From assembly GCA_030549495.1 (NCBI GenBank), contig JAUIRK010000953.1:524001-588000 (forward strand): a stretch of DNA of 64,000 bases, given 5' to 3'. The position numbers and the translations under genes were made by a program. Position 1 is the stretch's first letter; each line of letters starts with the position of its first letter. Below are positions 13,301 through 24,642 of this stretch, piece after piece. The DNA comes from Nectonema munidae. Taxonomy: Eukaryota; Nematomorpha; Nectonematoida; Nectonematidae. The notes under the pieces are model-generated. The model did no database searches, was not told the DNA's origin, and saw only the letters and a list, made by a program, of their open reading frames with translations.

Positions 13301-16300
13301 GAGACCAAGATTCACGTATAATAATGAGAATTGTCTATATTTTCGATATACAAAGTTTCTGCATCATAATTCATAACTATATTTATTATTTTTAGATTTC
13401 AAAATTAGTATACTTTGCAAGAAGAGACTACCTATATTAGAGGGTTTTTCAGTCGTTGTTGCATTCAATTACGTATTTTTTGCATAACTTCTTACTTACA
13501 TAAATAAGTAGACTTGATTTAAATGCTTTTTGCATAACTTTTAAAGTTATTGTTGAAATTTTGTTAGTGAATGTGAAGTTTTTATTGTGATGGATTCGTC
13601 CATTATCTCTGGAAAAGTACAAGAGTTGCCTTGTTCTTCACAAATTTTTTTCAGCATATCAATACAAGCCTGAAATAATCATGAATTTTATAAAATGTCA
13701 TCTTGTTTCTGTTCTTTGCAGCCACAACACAAATATTTATACTTCCTGCCTGCGGAACAGGTGTTGTTGCAGAATAACCCATTTGCCATATTTTCTAATT
13801 TGCCGTACTCGCGAGCGTGATTGAATCAAAGTTCAATTGCTCTATCATTAATTCTAATGAGCTGTTAGAATAGGTAAAACTTTTTTAGAGTGTAATGGAG
13901 AAGCTACGAAGGCAGCGATCAACACAAGATTTGGAAACTGTCCATTCCTTAACACGAGTTTGTAGGTCTGCCAGTGCCATTAAACAATTTTCATCCACCA
14001 TCCATCTACAAATCCCTATTTTTTTAGCAACTTGTCAATTTTCCGCGCTGATTTCCACCTCTTTTTAATCCTCACCAGTAGCAGCAAGTTTTTATAATTG
14101 TAGCTATAGTTATTCTTAACATTCCCAAAACTCTTGCGATTGTATTATTATTACCTTTACGTTTACTAAATTCGGGTGTTACTGGTTTCCTTGCTTTAAT
14201 TTCCTCTTGATGAGCTTTGGTGATTTGACAGAAAATAGAGTTAGAATTTTATTTTATCATTTATGCGAAAACGACCCAATTGAATGCAACAACGACGTGA
14301 TAGATTGAAAAACCTTGTATTAATAAATAAGAAACCAAAATACTTGAAGCTGAAAAATTAGAAAACAAAAATATAGCCAAATCCATTTGAATGTAGCAAT
14401 TTTATTAAGTACTCTGTTGGCAAAAGCTTTCTAAATTTATATTTTGATCCCGCATGACTTGAAAAATTAAAGGATCGTTTTTTTCGAATTGTATCTAGCA
14501 AAAACGCGTTTAGAGCTACATTTTACTTAAAAACGTTCTTGCCTTGGTACACTTTTCGTTTTGGTCAAGAATTATACTTTAAAAATATTCAACTTATAAA
14601 GATGTAACTAGCTATATAAGGAATCCAAATATACTTCATTATTTATAAATAACGAGTGAGTTCCTAGAATTCTGAAACAGAATTTTGACTTTTTTTTCCA
14701 CTAACTATCATTAAATCGGTGTACTAGGCTTAGACTTTTAGAGTTAAACTTTTAATCTTAGATATCTGAACTTACTGGAGCAACACGGGTGTGACAGCTC
14801 CAAAAGTTTTAAGCCGTATGTTCTCTCTTGTTAGGCGTATTTTATAGAGCGCGTTACTTGGCCGCCCTTTGCTTTTTGCTGGCGCAGTGACGTCATGCCT
14901 ACACATCGCACAATACACTAATAATGATTTATTTCTTAGCTGGGCCAAGAGATTGAAATAAGGCCTGGAATCGTTTCAAAGAATTCGCAAGGACATTTGA
15001 CGTGCAAGCCACTTCGTTCCAAAATCGTTTCTTTATGTGCTGAAAAAAATGATCTCCAATTTGCCGTTCCAGGCGGATTAATCGGTAAAATCTTTTCTTG
15101 ATAAAAGGGAGATATGAAGGAACACTCGTTTCTAGCTATCTTTCTATAAAATCAAATGGGGGGATTACCTGGAAAGAGTGCAGTATCGGAATTAGTTCAG
15201 TCGTTAGCTTATTAATTGACCACCAACTTTTTGTTATAATTCCATGGATGTTGAAAATAGACTAAATTCTAAAAAACCTCAAAGTAGCAGTCTTTTCTTT
15301 TTTTTTCTAAGAAATTGCACTGTGCCTTCTCTCTTGGATATAATTTAGCCATGTGTCTCCTTTTAAATGCTGTTTTATAGTCTGTATATTTATATATCAC
15401 ACTTTCTTGAGAATATTCATTGAAGTTTAGTGCGTAACATGCTTTAGGTATTGGAACTTTAATTGATCCGATGTTGTGTCGAGCTGATCGCATGGTTGGA
15501 CAAGTCTTGGGAGCGGTTGGCACGCTGCCCGAGATTTACACTGATCTTGAGATTGTTTACTTCCTGTTGAAGCGACTTCTTGGAGTCAGGATAGAAGGAG
15601 ACAAAAAAGCTGCCAGAGTAAGTCCACACCTTTGAATTTTTCACGTTCTACGTATAGTAAGGACGCAATTGGTTTTTTGATATTGATGTTTGACCTGTCT
15701 TAGGTGCAGGATTGCAAACCTTAAGAGGAGGGGGGAGTACCCCCTCTGTATTTTTGACCGGTACAGATATAGCTTTCATAGATTATTTCGCTATCAAACG
15801 AGAGTTTTTTTCCAAATTACAAAATATTTCTTCTGTTTTTTTAATAGCACATCATATACATAACTTTTAACGAATTTCTGATATCCTACCTCACATTGGA
15901 TCTCCTTGAAAATAAAGCGATTTTAGAAAACTTATTTATTTGTACCTTTTATTAATTTCAAACCAAATTGGATCGTTTGCTTTATTTCACATATAAAAAG
16001 ACTACCTAATTTTACATGTCCAAAATTCCCTATTTTGTTCATCCCCTGTCTTTAAATTTCCCTTTTCCGTATCCTTCAGAACTACTTCTTTTCATGTTAA
16101 TTTTGGTCTAGCCTTAGATTTATCTATAGTTTGCTGTTTGTAGGCTATATTAATGAACTCTTCAGCTGGTCTTCTCTTTGCATGCCTACACCACCTTAAT
16201 CTTTGCCTCTCTATTACTTTATTGATTTCATTTACATTACATAAACTTCTTATTTTTTCAAATTTGTCTTTCCATTTAGATTTACAAATAATTCTTAACA

Positions 16301-19300
16301 TTCTCATCTCACTTGTGTTTAGCCTATTTTTCTCAACTTCTCTTAACGCCCAACTTTGACTACTGTATGCTAAACTAGATCTAATATTACTTTTATAAAG
16401 ATAACCCTTTATGTTCAAAGAAAAAGTATTATCACATAGAACACTACTTAAAGATTTAAGTTTCTTTCAAGCTAGTTTTATTGTGTTCTACTGAGTTACT
16501 AACACTACCTATCTGATCTATAACCTCTCCCAAGTAACAAAATTGATTAACCTTTTCCATATCTTTTATCACAAACTTTTCTTTACTAATATGAACTTTT
16601 TTAAAATCTGAACAACTAGTACACTTAAAATTTTAATAAACTAACTTTAATACCAGAGTACCTTTTATTTATCCATTTACTACAAGATGTACAAAAAATA
16701 GAATTTATTTTAACTCTTATCTCACAAACGCCACGTGGATATATTTTTGAAACTAGATTTTGTATATTTGAAGAATCACCTATTTTAATCCACTTAGACT
16801 TACTAAAGTTAATTCTTAAATCCTTATTTTTCAAAGTTGTTTCCCAAAAACTTATTTTCTTACTTAAATCTTCAAGAGAATCGCCAAAAGATATCATCAA
16901 CAAATAAAATTTCGTTTATATCTTCTTTGATGGAATCTTTAAGAATTTCGTCAGTGATCATATTAAAAAGAAATTGACTTAATATTGATCCTTGATGTAA
17001 CCCTACTCTTATTTTAAATTCATCAGAAATTCCATTTTCAATTTTTATACAAGTATCCTGGCTTGTATACAAATCCATTACTGCCTTAACTAAATTTTCA
17101 TCTACACCCTTTCTTCTTGAAGACTATTCTATGAGAATTCTATAAACAGAATCAAAAGCTTTCTCTAAATCAATGAAAGCAAAATAAGGACTGTCCATTT
17201 CTCCCTTTTTTTCTATTAGCTGTCTAATAATGAAGATTCTGTCATTTGTGCTTTTTCCTGACATCAAAACCAAACTGAACTTTACTTATCTCAACGATTT
17301 TTTTAAATCTATTCAGTATTACTTTTTCCCTAATTTTCATATCGTGTTCTTTATGCAATGTATAGACTTTTGTTCCAGGAATCTAGGATGAGTGCCCCAT
17401 TAAAAATGTTTTGAATTAGAACTTTTAGAACATTGATTTTTAAATAGTACTTTTAATATTTCTAATGAGGATTCAGTGTATACCCTGTCAAGTTCTTTGA
17501 TTTTAATTGATCAAAAGCACACAAATAACTTCTTCAATAGTTTTATTAGCTTCTAATGGTCCTTCAACTCTTTCAGCTATTTCTAGGTTCTTAATCTCAT
17601 TTTCTTTATTAAAAACATCTTGGGCATAATTTTCCCATGTACTCAGCATCTCAGGTATTTTATTCATTAAAAGTCCTGCTTTATTTCTAACACAAGGCAT
17701 ATCCAACACGTCGTCATCCTATCTTTTTCTTTGTCTAGCTATTTTTAAATTTTCATTGTATAATTTATAAATTGTAGAATTTTTTCATCATCTTTTAACT
17801 TCTAAATCTTTTTTTATATTCTCATCTTTTAACTTCTAAATCTTTTTTTTTTTAATAATTTTTATTTTTAAGTTTATAATAAAAAACTAAATCTGTAATG
17901 ATAAGTCTATGTTGAGTTACGCATGCTTCTCCAGGGAAAGTCTTGATGTTTGTAAAGATTTTTTTCCTGCTGTCCCTATATCATTTCCTACCCAAAATAA
18001 CTATACCTTTTACTTCTTGAATAATTAACAATATCAACTCATCTTCTATTCAACATTTCTACAACCTTATATGCTTTACCTACTAAACTTCCAACATTCA
18101 GCGACCCTACTCTCCTTTCTCTAACATCTTTTTTGTCAGTATTCTTTCTGAGGTAGGAAACTGACGAAACCCGCTCGGTACTTATGGCTGTACCCCTCCA
18201 ATATTTGTTTTTGTATTTATATTTGCAAATTTGGATAAATTTTTCAGAAGTAATTTTTTCTCTGATGAATAAAAAAGATATTTATAAAATGTAAATAATT
18301 TGACATTTTTGTTAGGTTCAAAAATTATCCAAAAATGAAATTCTCCTTGTAAATATTGGTTCTCTGTCAACTGGATGCAGGGTGTCTGCTGTGAAGGGAG
18401 ACCTGGCAAAGCTGACGTTGACTCAGCCTGTTTGCACTGAAATCAATGAAAAGATTGCTCTTAGCAGACGAATCGACAAACACTGGAGGTGAGATATTTC
18501 AATTTTCACAAGTTTTAAATATATGATTAGTGATCTAATTTGTCACTCAAAAGTAAGAGATGTATGTTTGGAGGCATTAAGTGTCAATTAAACTAAAAGG
18601 AAGTAAATTTTAGTCATGTAATTTAATTTGAAGGAGGTTAGTTTTAAACCCGTTATATAAGTAAAGCAGGTATTTTGTTTTGGATTGAAAATAGATGCTT
18701 TATTTTTAACTATATATAGGAAATGATATAAAATAGGAGGCATCAACTTAACTGATTATAATATGTCTAAGAAAGAAATGATAGTGAAAAATCGCTTTTG
18801 CCTCCTTACATAAGCAAAAAAACATTACTTGTTATAAATTGGTGTATAAAAATAAGGATACAATATGACTTTAAATATTGAAAACTCATAAAGAAAATTC
18901 TATATTAATAACTATTTTAAAATATCAAATTTTCTGTTTATATTTTGCTAGATGTAAGATTTGATATACCTCATACGATGTTACAAAATTTTTCATACGA
19001 TGTTACTTTTATTTCCGTTTAGCAAAAACTCTTTGAAGAAGATCTTTACTTGTTTAGTCTAAAATATTTTGAAGTAATTTCAAATTTTTAAGTCAATTAA
19101 AGTCAATTTTTATTTAACACTTTTTGATTCAATGTGCCTAAAATTGTTATAAGCGATACATACAAGATTTCTTCTTTATATCAACACTTCCACAGTAGTT
19201 GGGCTTTTTTCATCTAATAAAAGGTTTTACTGTAAAGTTTGGTTGACTGAGGTTAAACATGAAGTTTTTTGTAAGATAAATTTTTTTGTTGACAAACGCG

Positions 19301-20600
19301 GTTACATAATGTATAACCGCTGCAAGTTGTGGAATTTTATTCCCAAACTTTTTTATCATTGCATGTTTTTCACATCTTTTACACAAGTTTACATTAAAAG
19401 TTAAGTTATCCTGCAAAATTGTAGAATACCGGCATTAAATCATTCAAAATTAGTAATAGAAAAAGACGTTCTCTTTTCAAACCTATCGGCAACACTTCAG
19501 TTCCAATTGTAACGAAATTGACAAATTGGTTGCAAGCAGCAAAATATTTTCATTAAAATCTTCCAGCAGTGAAGAAATTAATGGTGAAGATGATGGAATT
19601 TTATTGCCAAATATCAAAAAATTGTTAAAAAAAAAGAAAATCTGTCAAAACTTGCTAACAATAAAAAATTAGAGAATATTCAGGATTCATTGATTTAGTA
19701 GGAAAAGGTCAACATAGAGACTTTTTCAGTCGAAGATGCCTTTACTTGTTTCAACATTATTTCATTTAAGACGAATGTGGCGTTAAAAGTTTCTTGAAAA
19801 TAGATTCAAATAAAATGAAATCAATAAAATCATGAATATGGAAAACTCTCAAATCTCTCGCAGTACTTATCCCAAATTACAAAATTGTCAAGTTTTAACT
19901 TTAGAAGTAGAAAGATTTTTTCTAAACTGGAAAAACTGCTAGAAAATGATCGAATTTTAAATCAGAAAATGTCATTAATTATATATTGTTGTATTACAAA
20001 GTCATGGATTCTTTGAAATAATTTTCAATACTTTCTCTAAAGTGTTCATAGTTGTTCAATTCAATGAAACTTTAAAAAGTCAATAAAGTCCATTTTTTTC
20101 CAATTTTTCCTCGCGTGTTACTAATAACTTATGTAACATCTTCTCCCCAAATGAGGTATATGAAATCTTACATCTAGCAAAATATGAACTGACAAGTTGA
20201 AGATGAACCATCGTAGTATGCAGTTATATAGGTAATAACTTATCTAGCTTATGTCTTAGATCTAGCAAAATATGAACAGAAAGTTGAACATTGTCTCCCT
20301 AGTCATTTGTACATGGAATAGAAACCATCGTATTATACAGGTTGGAGAAGACACTCAAGTTATCTACCCGCGTTCAACCGTACAGGTTATGAGATAATTA
20401 TATATATAAAAAAAATATAATATATATAAAAAATCATATCATATATATATATAAAGATGAACATAATGAAGACAAAAATTTCCTAAAACAATATCGTAGT
20501 TCCGTAGTAGAATTGATCTAATTCTTCATTTTTCTTTAGATTGATTGGATGGGGCGAGATAAGGAAAGGTGCAACACTAAAGCCGCTACCTTTTGATTGA
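7391..20600 (+). CDS. EIF2S3: Translation initiation factor eIF2 subunit gamma, eleven exons, 5' exon missing
   Basis: The GTP-binding core subunit of eIF2, which carries initiator Met-tRNA to the 40S ribosome. Exons with matching phases and GT-AG junctions: 7391-7454, 7788-7849, 7911-7976, 9127-9343, 9567-9725, 10027-10161, 11801-11895, 14940-15084, 15448-15617, 18316-18488, 20540-20600. Visible motifs are the P-loop GHVAHGKST, switch 1 [22 protein letters not shown] and SAQLKYN, then the family signatures [20 protein letters not shown] and [14 protein letters not shown]. Exon 4 keeps a cysteine-rich knuckle ([13 protein letters not shown] to CTRLGC) like fungal eIF2 gamma. The protein ends [13 protein letters not shown] and closes KPLPFD, stop at 20,598. 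The frame is open in every exon. The start-codon exon should lie before 7,391 but was not found. The last intron contains the start of the large duplication (18,588). Confidence 0.95.
8340..8435 (+). pseudogene. Decayed partial duplicate of eIF2 gamma exon 4 in its own intron
   Basis: This stretch matches 9,092-9,187, which is the end of an intron plus the first part of exon 4; I count about 9 differences in 96 bases. The copy keeps the TTAG acceptor (8,371-8,374) and would encode [20 protein letters not shown], then a stop at 8,438. The invariant Arg of CPRPECY is Met here. It lies in the same intron, about 750 bases upstream of the real exon. It may be a dead duplicate, or an exon whose inclusion ends translation early. 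Confidence 0.75.
10162..11800. other. eIF2 gamma intron without recognisable genes
   Basis: AT-rich intron with a short (TA)n run near 11,098-11,111. A stretch at 11,553-11,690 reads like the end of a pogo/Tigger-type transposon (CAGTAGATACCTTATAAC), but no partner end is present. Nothing else is recognised. Confidence 0.35.
13437..14319 (-). mobile_element. Tc1/mariner-superfamily transposon remnant
   Basis: The ends form an imperfect inverted repeat: GGTTTTTCAGTCGTTGTTGC on the left and GGTTTTTCAATC...CGTCGTTGTTGCATTCAATT on the right in reverse, both followed by a GCATAA motif. Between them the - strand translates, over shifting frames, to Tc1-like transposase pieces: an N-terminal helix-turn-helix part, then [20 protein letters not shown] and [14 protein letters not shown]. 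Several stops and frame changes show a dead copy. It lies in the eIF2 gamma intron between exons 7 and 8. Confidence 0.65.
16090..17760 (-). mobile_element. Second LINE remnant, reverse transcriptase C-terminal half
   Basis: On the - strand, in pieces: an N-terminal linker with [19 protein letters not shown] sequence near 17,540; the reverse transcriptase core [15 protein letters not shown] (about 16,960-17,010) and LFVDDIF (about 16,890-16,910); a [17 protein letters not shown] cysteine knuckle near 16,690-16,740; and the C-terminal tail [36 protein letters not shown] (16,100-16,360). The tail is typical of LINEs common in invertebrates; I do not assign the clade. It is broken by frame changes and 5'-truncated, and sits in the intron between eIF2 gamma exons 9 and 10. 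Confidence 0.75.
18937..20350. repeat. Long inverted-repeat element in the last eIF2 gamma intron
   Basis: About 60 bases around 18,940-19,010 (core TATTTTGCTAGATGTAAGAT) recur inverted around 20,145-20,200. A further related end lies at 20,230-20,350. Another copy of that end, with the same TGGTTTCTATTCCAT core, is at about 40,185-40,300. The inner part has no recognised product. The boundaries are approximate. Confidence 0.5.
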
Positions 20601-20704
20601 TTCTTGAAGCCATTTACATTCGTGGAATACTTTCATAATCTTCAAAGATTTGATGCACATCATTTGTGTATTTTTTTATCCGTTTGCTAACGAGGTTTAT
20701 AGAT

Positions 20705-20710
20705 AAATAA
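20705..20710 (+). promoter_or_regulatory. Possible eIF2 gamma polyadenylation signal
   Basis: AATAAA about 105 bases after the eIF2 gamma stop codon. It is the first such hexamer downstream in an AT-rich region, so chance occurrence is possible. Confidence 0.4.
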
Positions 20711-21820
20711 AGTTTCATTTAATTTATAATCCTTAAATTAATACGAATAAAGCTTCTGATTATTTTTCTAATTTGAAAAATATGTAATATTGGAACCAAA
20801 TAGATGTTCTACTCTGAATTCTTTTAGTCGTGTCATTTTTATTTTTTTCACAATTAAAAATTACCCAAAGGAACTATAATTTTAAAAATCTAATAAAAAA
20901 TATCAATCAATTATTATCTTTAAAATTAGTGAGAAAAAAACAAAATAAGTTATGTTTAATTCACAAAAATATATTGCGGGCTCGTTTTGCACTTGTTTTG
21001 TTTTTTTTAAATATCTTTATGATGTTTCATTCATAAATAAAATTAAAATATGATTTCTTTTGACGTAATTTTTAGTATGAGACATTGTATTGGATATTTG
21101 CTTTTTAATTAACTTGGCATTTTTGTAAACGTAAAAAGCTCGTATCTTTACAGTGAATCAAGCAATATTTTTAGATATATTTTCTTTTTATTCGTGGATA
21201 AAGAACGTGTGTGTTGAGTTCCTACTCAAGCATATTATAACTAAATTGAATAACAGTAAAAAACTACAAACAAATGAGAAACCGTGACAATTGTATAAAA
21301 TATAAATTTATTATTTATGAGAAAGAAGGCATTAAATATAGATTTTTCTTTTTGAGTATATATGAATGAAGCTTGTTTGGATTTCATGAATAACGCTGCA
21401 CAAAATTCGTTCGTCTTTTTTCGAAGGAAAAGAATGCTAGATTAGGCCACGCCTTCTTTTGTAGTCTTCAAGGTTGATTGAGCGGCGATAGGATGGACGA
21501 TCGTCTAAACCCGTGCTTCTATTGCATGTGACTTTTAAGGGCATTGTGTCTAATATAAATTAAAGAGTCAGGCAAATACTCCTGTTTGATACACGCGCCA
21601 GCATTTTTCTATTAGAAGGTCGTTAGCAGAATATACAAAAACATACAGAGAATATGCAGTATATATGTCAGAGGCTCAAAGAGGGAACATAAAGTAAGCG
21701 ACTCAGAGTCCAAACCATAAAAGTATGCCATTTTCTATTGATTAACAACACGCCAATCCTAGATTCTCCGAACCTTACTATCTATATGCATTCTCTATAT
21801 ATTGTATTTGCAATGAAGAT

Positions 21821-22198
21821 TAGAGATGTATCGGATATCCGCTTCCTCATATACGGATCATCCACAAATGTTTTTACACCGGCTTTACATCTTCATCCGC
21901 GGATTTTTTTCATGTTAACATTCGCATCCGCAATTTTAAATCAATTTTTATAAATATCTATTGAAACTTTTCGTATTTTTTTGTTTAAAACTTACAAGAT
22001 TTGTTATGTCTTTAAATTCTAGTAAAAAATATAAAAAAGGGATTAAAATAGTAAGATAGTGTAAAATTATAAAACATAACTTTTTAAAAATATTTTATAT
22101 TCGCATCCGCATAAAAATTTATTTGGGATATCTGCATCCGCTAGGATGTTAGATCAAATATCCGCGGATGTAAAAAATTCACATCCGATACATCTCTA
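21821..22198. mobile_element. Ac-like hAT MITE with TAGAGATG ends
   Basis: The ends are TAGAGATGTATCGGATATCC and the inverse (ATCCGATACATCTCTA). The 8-base flanks ATGAAGAT and ATAATGAT match at 6 positions. The inside is rich in CATCCGC and GCGGATG motifs. The same family appears at 27,026-27,317 and 37,740-38,070. The open frame at 21,738-21,953 is only this repeat read through. Confidence 0.7.
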
Positions 22199-22434
22199 AT
22201 AATGATTAATTTCTGAATTGTTTGCAAGTAATAGCTAATTAGTTGCCAATGAAACACATTGCTAGAAGCTCAAATTTTAACAATTTGAAAATATTTCTTA
22301 TTTTTACAAGAATATATATATGGGTTTTGAAGATGAAAATTTTAAAATGCTCTTAAAATACATTTAAAAACATTTTGACAATGTACTTTTGAAAATGTAT
22401 TCAACTTCTATTTTAGGAGCATTTCTTCATTTAT

Positions 22435-24188
22435 GACTGCACAGGTCAATTCACTGCTACGGAATATTTTGAACTCAAATTTTAAACACTGTGAAAAAAT
22501 AAATGTTTTATTAGAAAAAGTTACAAAGTTTTATATTTCCATATTTGGTTTGAACAAGAAACAAATAAAAATGATACAATGTGAACAAAGTGTTCTTGTC
22601 TTGTTTTTTTGACAAATTTTGCAAGACGTTCTTTTACCATCACTCAAAAGGATTAGGCAAAAAATTGTTGAAACCATATTTGGCAAACCCACTTTTTTCA
22701 GTTATGTTCATATAACATTATATTAATGTATTTCACCCAACCCAATGAGAAAATCTCTCCTTTTTTTGATACCATCTTCTTGAACCTGGTTTAGTTTAGT
22801 AAGCTCTCACCATTTGATTTGCTTTGTCAACTCCTCTTTTTTCGTTGTTATAAAATAAAATACATTCTGGACGCTTTTTTGTATTTTCAAGGGCAAATTT
22901 GGCATCCTAGTGATAAGATGACAAAAGGTAAACATCTTTATTTTTATAGCTAACAATCATAATGCTTTCATCACAAGTAAATAAAATTTAGAGAAGTATA
23001 GTTGGTCCTTTTTACCTCAGAAGGAATTTGTTTTCGATTCATTTTAAGTGTACCATAATTGTTATTTTATGCTTGAGTAAATTTTTGGCATAGAAAGGCT
23101 TGTAAAAAATTTGTCAAACTGTTTCCTTTATATTCATCCAGTATATTTACCAAGACCTACTTTTGAACGATTTTCATCTTTACCCACATATGGAAAAGAA
23201 TTCAAAACATAAAGTCTTACTGTCGCAAAGCATCCAAAACTTAATTCCAAATTTCGATGGCTAGTTTAGCATCTACTGGGTAAAACTACACCTGCATCTA
23301 CAAGGAAAAAGCTGTTCGTCCACTGTTACGAAGCCATTAGGAAAATAACATTTGTGGAAGTTTGATTTACACTTTTCCACACGCGCGTATTCCAGAAAAC
23401 TTGCCAGTGTTTTTTCTTTGTAAACGAGAACTTTTGTCATCAAAACGCAAATATAAGAGAATTTTTTTAAAACGATCTTTCGACATTGTTTTTTCAAAAA
23501 ATTGTGCCATAATTTTTACTCTGAAATTGTGTAAGGGCTCATCTCTTCCTTTCACCCCTCCTCTTATAATGCATAGTCGAATAAAAGCTTTGAATTCTGA
23601 TAGAACAAAGAAAAATTCTGTTCATTTCTACGTTTCGCTTCTTTACTCAATAATTTGAGTTACCTTTTGAATTCCAAAGAGCTCTACAAAATTCCACCTA
23701 TAAAGAATCAACTCTAGCAGTGATAAAAGGAGTTGGGCCATCTTTCTTTTTCAAAATATTTTGTGATAAAATTTTCGATGAAGAAAAATTTTCCATGGAC
23801 TCTTTGGATTGAAAACATGAATTTTCAATTTGATCATCAGATCAATTGATTCAGATGAAGTCTCGTTTTCTTCAGAATAAAATCTTTGAGAACTTTCAGT
23901 CGAAGAAGCACAGACTCATCTGAATCCGTAGTGTAGTTCATGTTATCACTCATTAAAAGTATGAAAAAATTAATGAGATATAAAAATAAAATGAAGCAAG
24001 CAAAAAAGGAAAGTGGAAAAACATATGTGAAGCTTGCTATTGCATTGTCTTTGAGATGAGTGAACTATCACATAAGTAATGCATTTTATTGTGAGTATTA
24101 TACTATAGCTTCATATTATATGTTATATGAATAAATAAAGTATAAAAGAAATTTTAAGATTATGACAGGTCAATTGACCTATGCAGTC
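22435..24188 (-). mobile_element. piggyBac-type transposon remnant
   Basis: The - strand encodes, in broken frames, piggyBac transposase parts in the right order. First DSDESVLLRLKVL (about 23,900-23,940); then KGRDEPLHNFRVKIMAQ and SKDRFKKILLYLRFDDKSS (about 23,450-23,555); then FVTVDEQLFPCRCRCSFTQ (23,273-23,340) and YVLNSFPYVGKDENRSK with the strand-following TGL part (about 23,130-23,210). Inverted ends reading GACTGCAYAGGTCAATTSAC lie at 22,435 and 24,188. They are flanked by TAT on both sides instead of the usual TTAA. Stops and frame shifts make it non-functional. It lies downstream of the RTF1 exons found. Confidence 0.75.
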
Positions 24189-24642
24189 TATGTTGATATA
24201 TTAAACTAACCGTCTTTCTATGAAATCGGTGTCAAACAATATTGCTATAAACATCATGACGATAAAAATATGATATTGCAACAGGGGCATTAGTTCTACC
24301 AAAAGATAAGCCTGTCCTTCTTTCTATGTTATGTATACAAGACTCGTGGTTATCCAAGGATGAACACTTATTGGTCTCTCTATAATGCGAGTCCAGTTTG
24401 CACCTGACATCTTCATCGAACTAAAAGATATTCTGTACTACGTATCCTAACTATTTAAAGGAGAATCTAATTTATTTAAAATTACTATTAGTGAACAACA
24501 CCCTTTACGTCATAAAATATCTTAAAGTGCATTTCTTTATCAGAAGAATACATATGTTAAAGGACAGAATTATATAAAAAAACACCTTTGCATTCTTCAA
24601 AGGAAAAAGAACTGGACAATTAATGCAAGTAGAAGTAGTTAC

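Noticed and set aside
20830-21036. 68-codon open frame repeated at 44,599-44,805
   Set aside because: Low-complexity AT-rich sequence after the eIF2 gamma stop; no recognised domain, and repeated only because of the segmental duplication.
24232-24323. Candidate RTF1 terminal exon (ERRTGL...)
   Set aside because: Phase fits and an AG acceptor is present, but the usual DYKKRRGL ending is absent; mentioned in the RTF1 entry only as a weak candidate.
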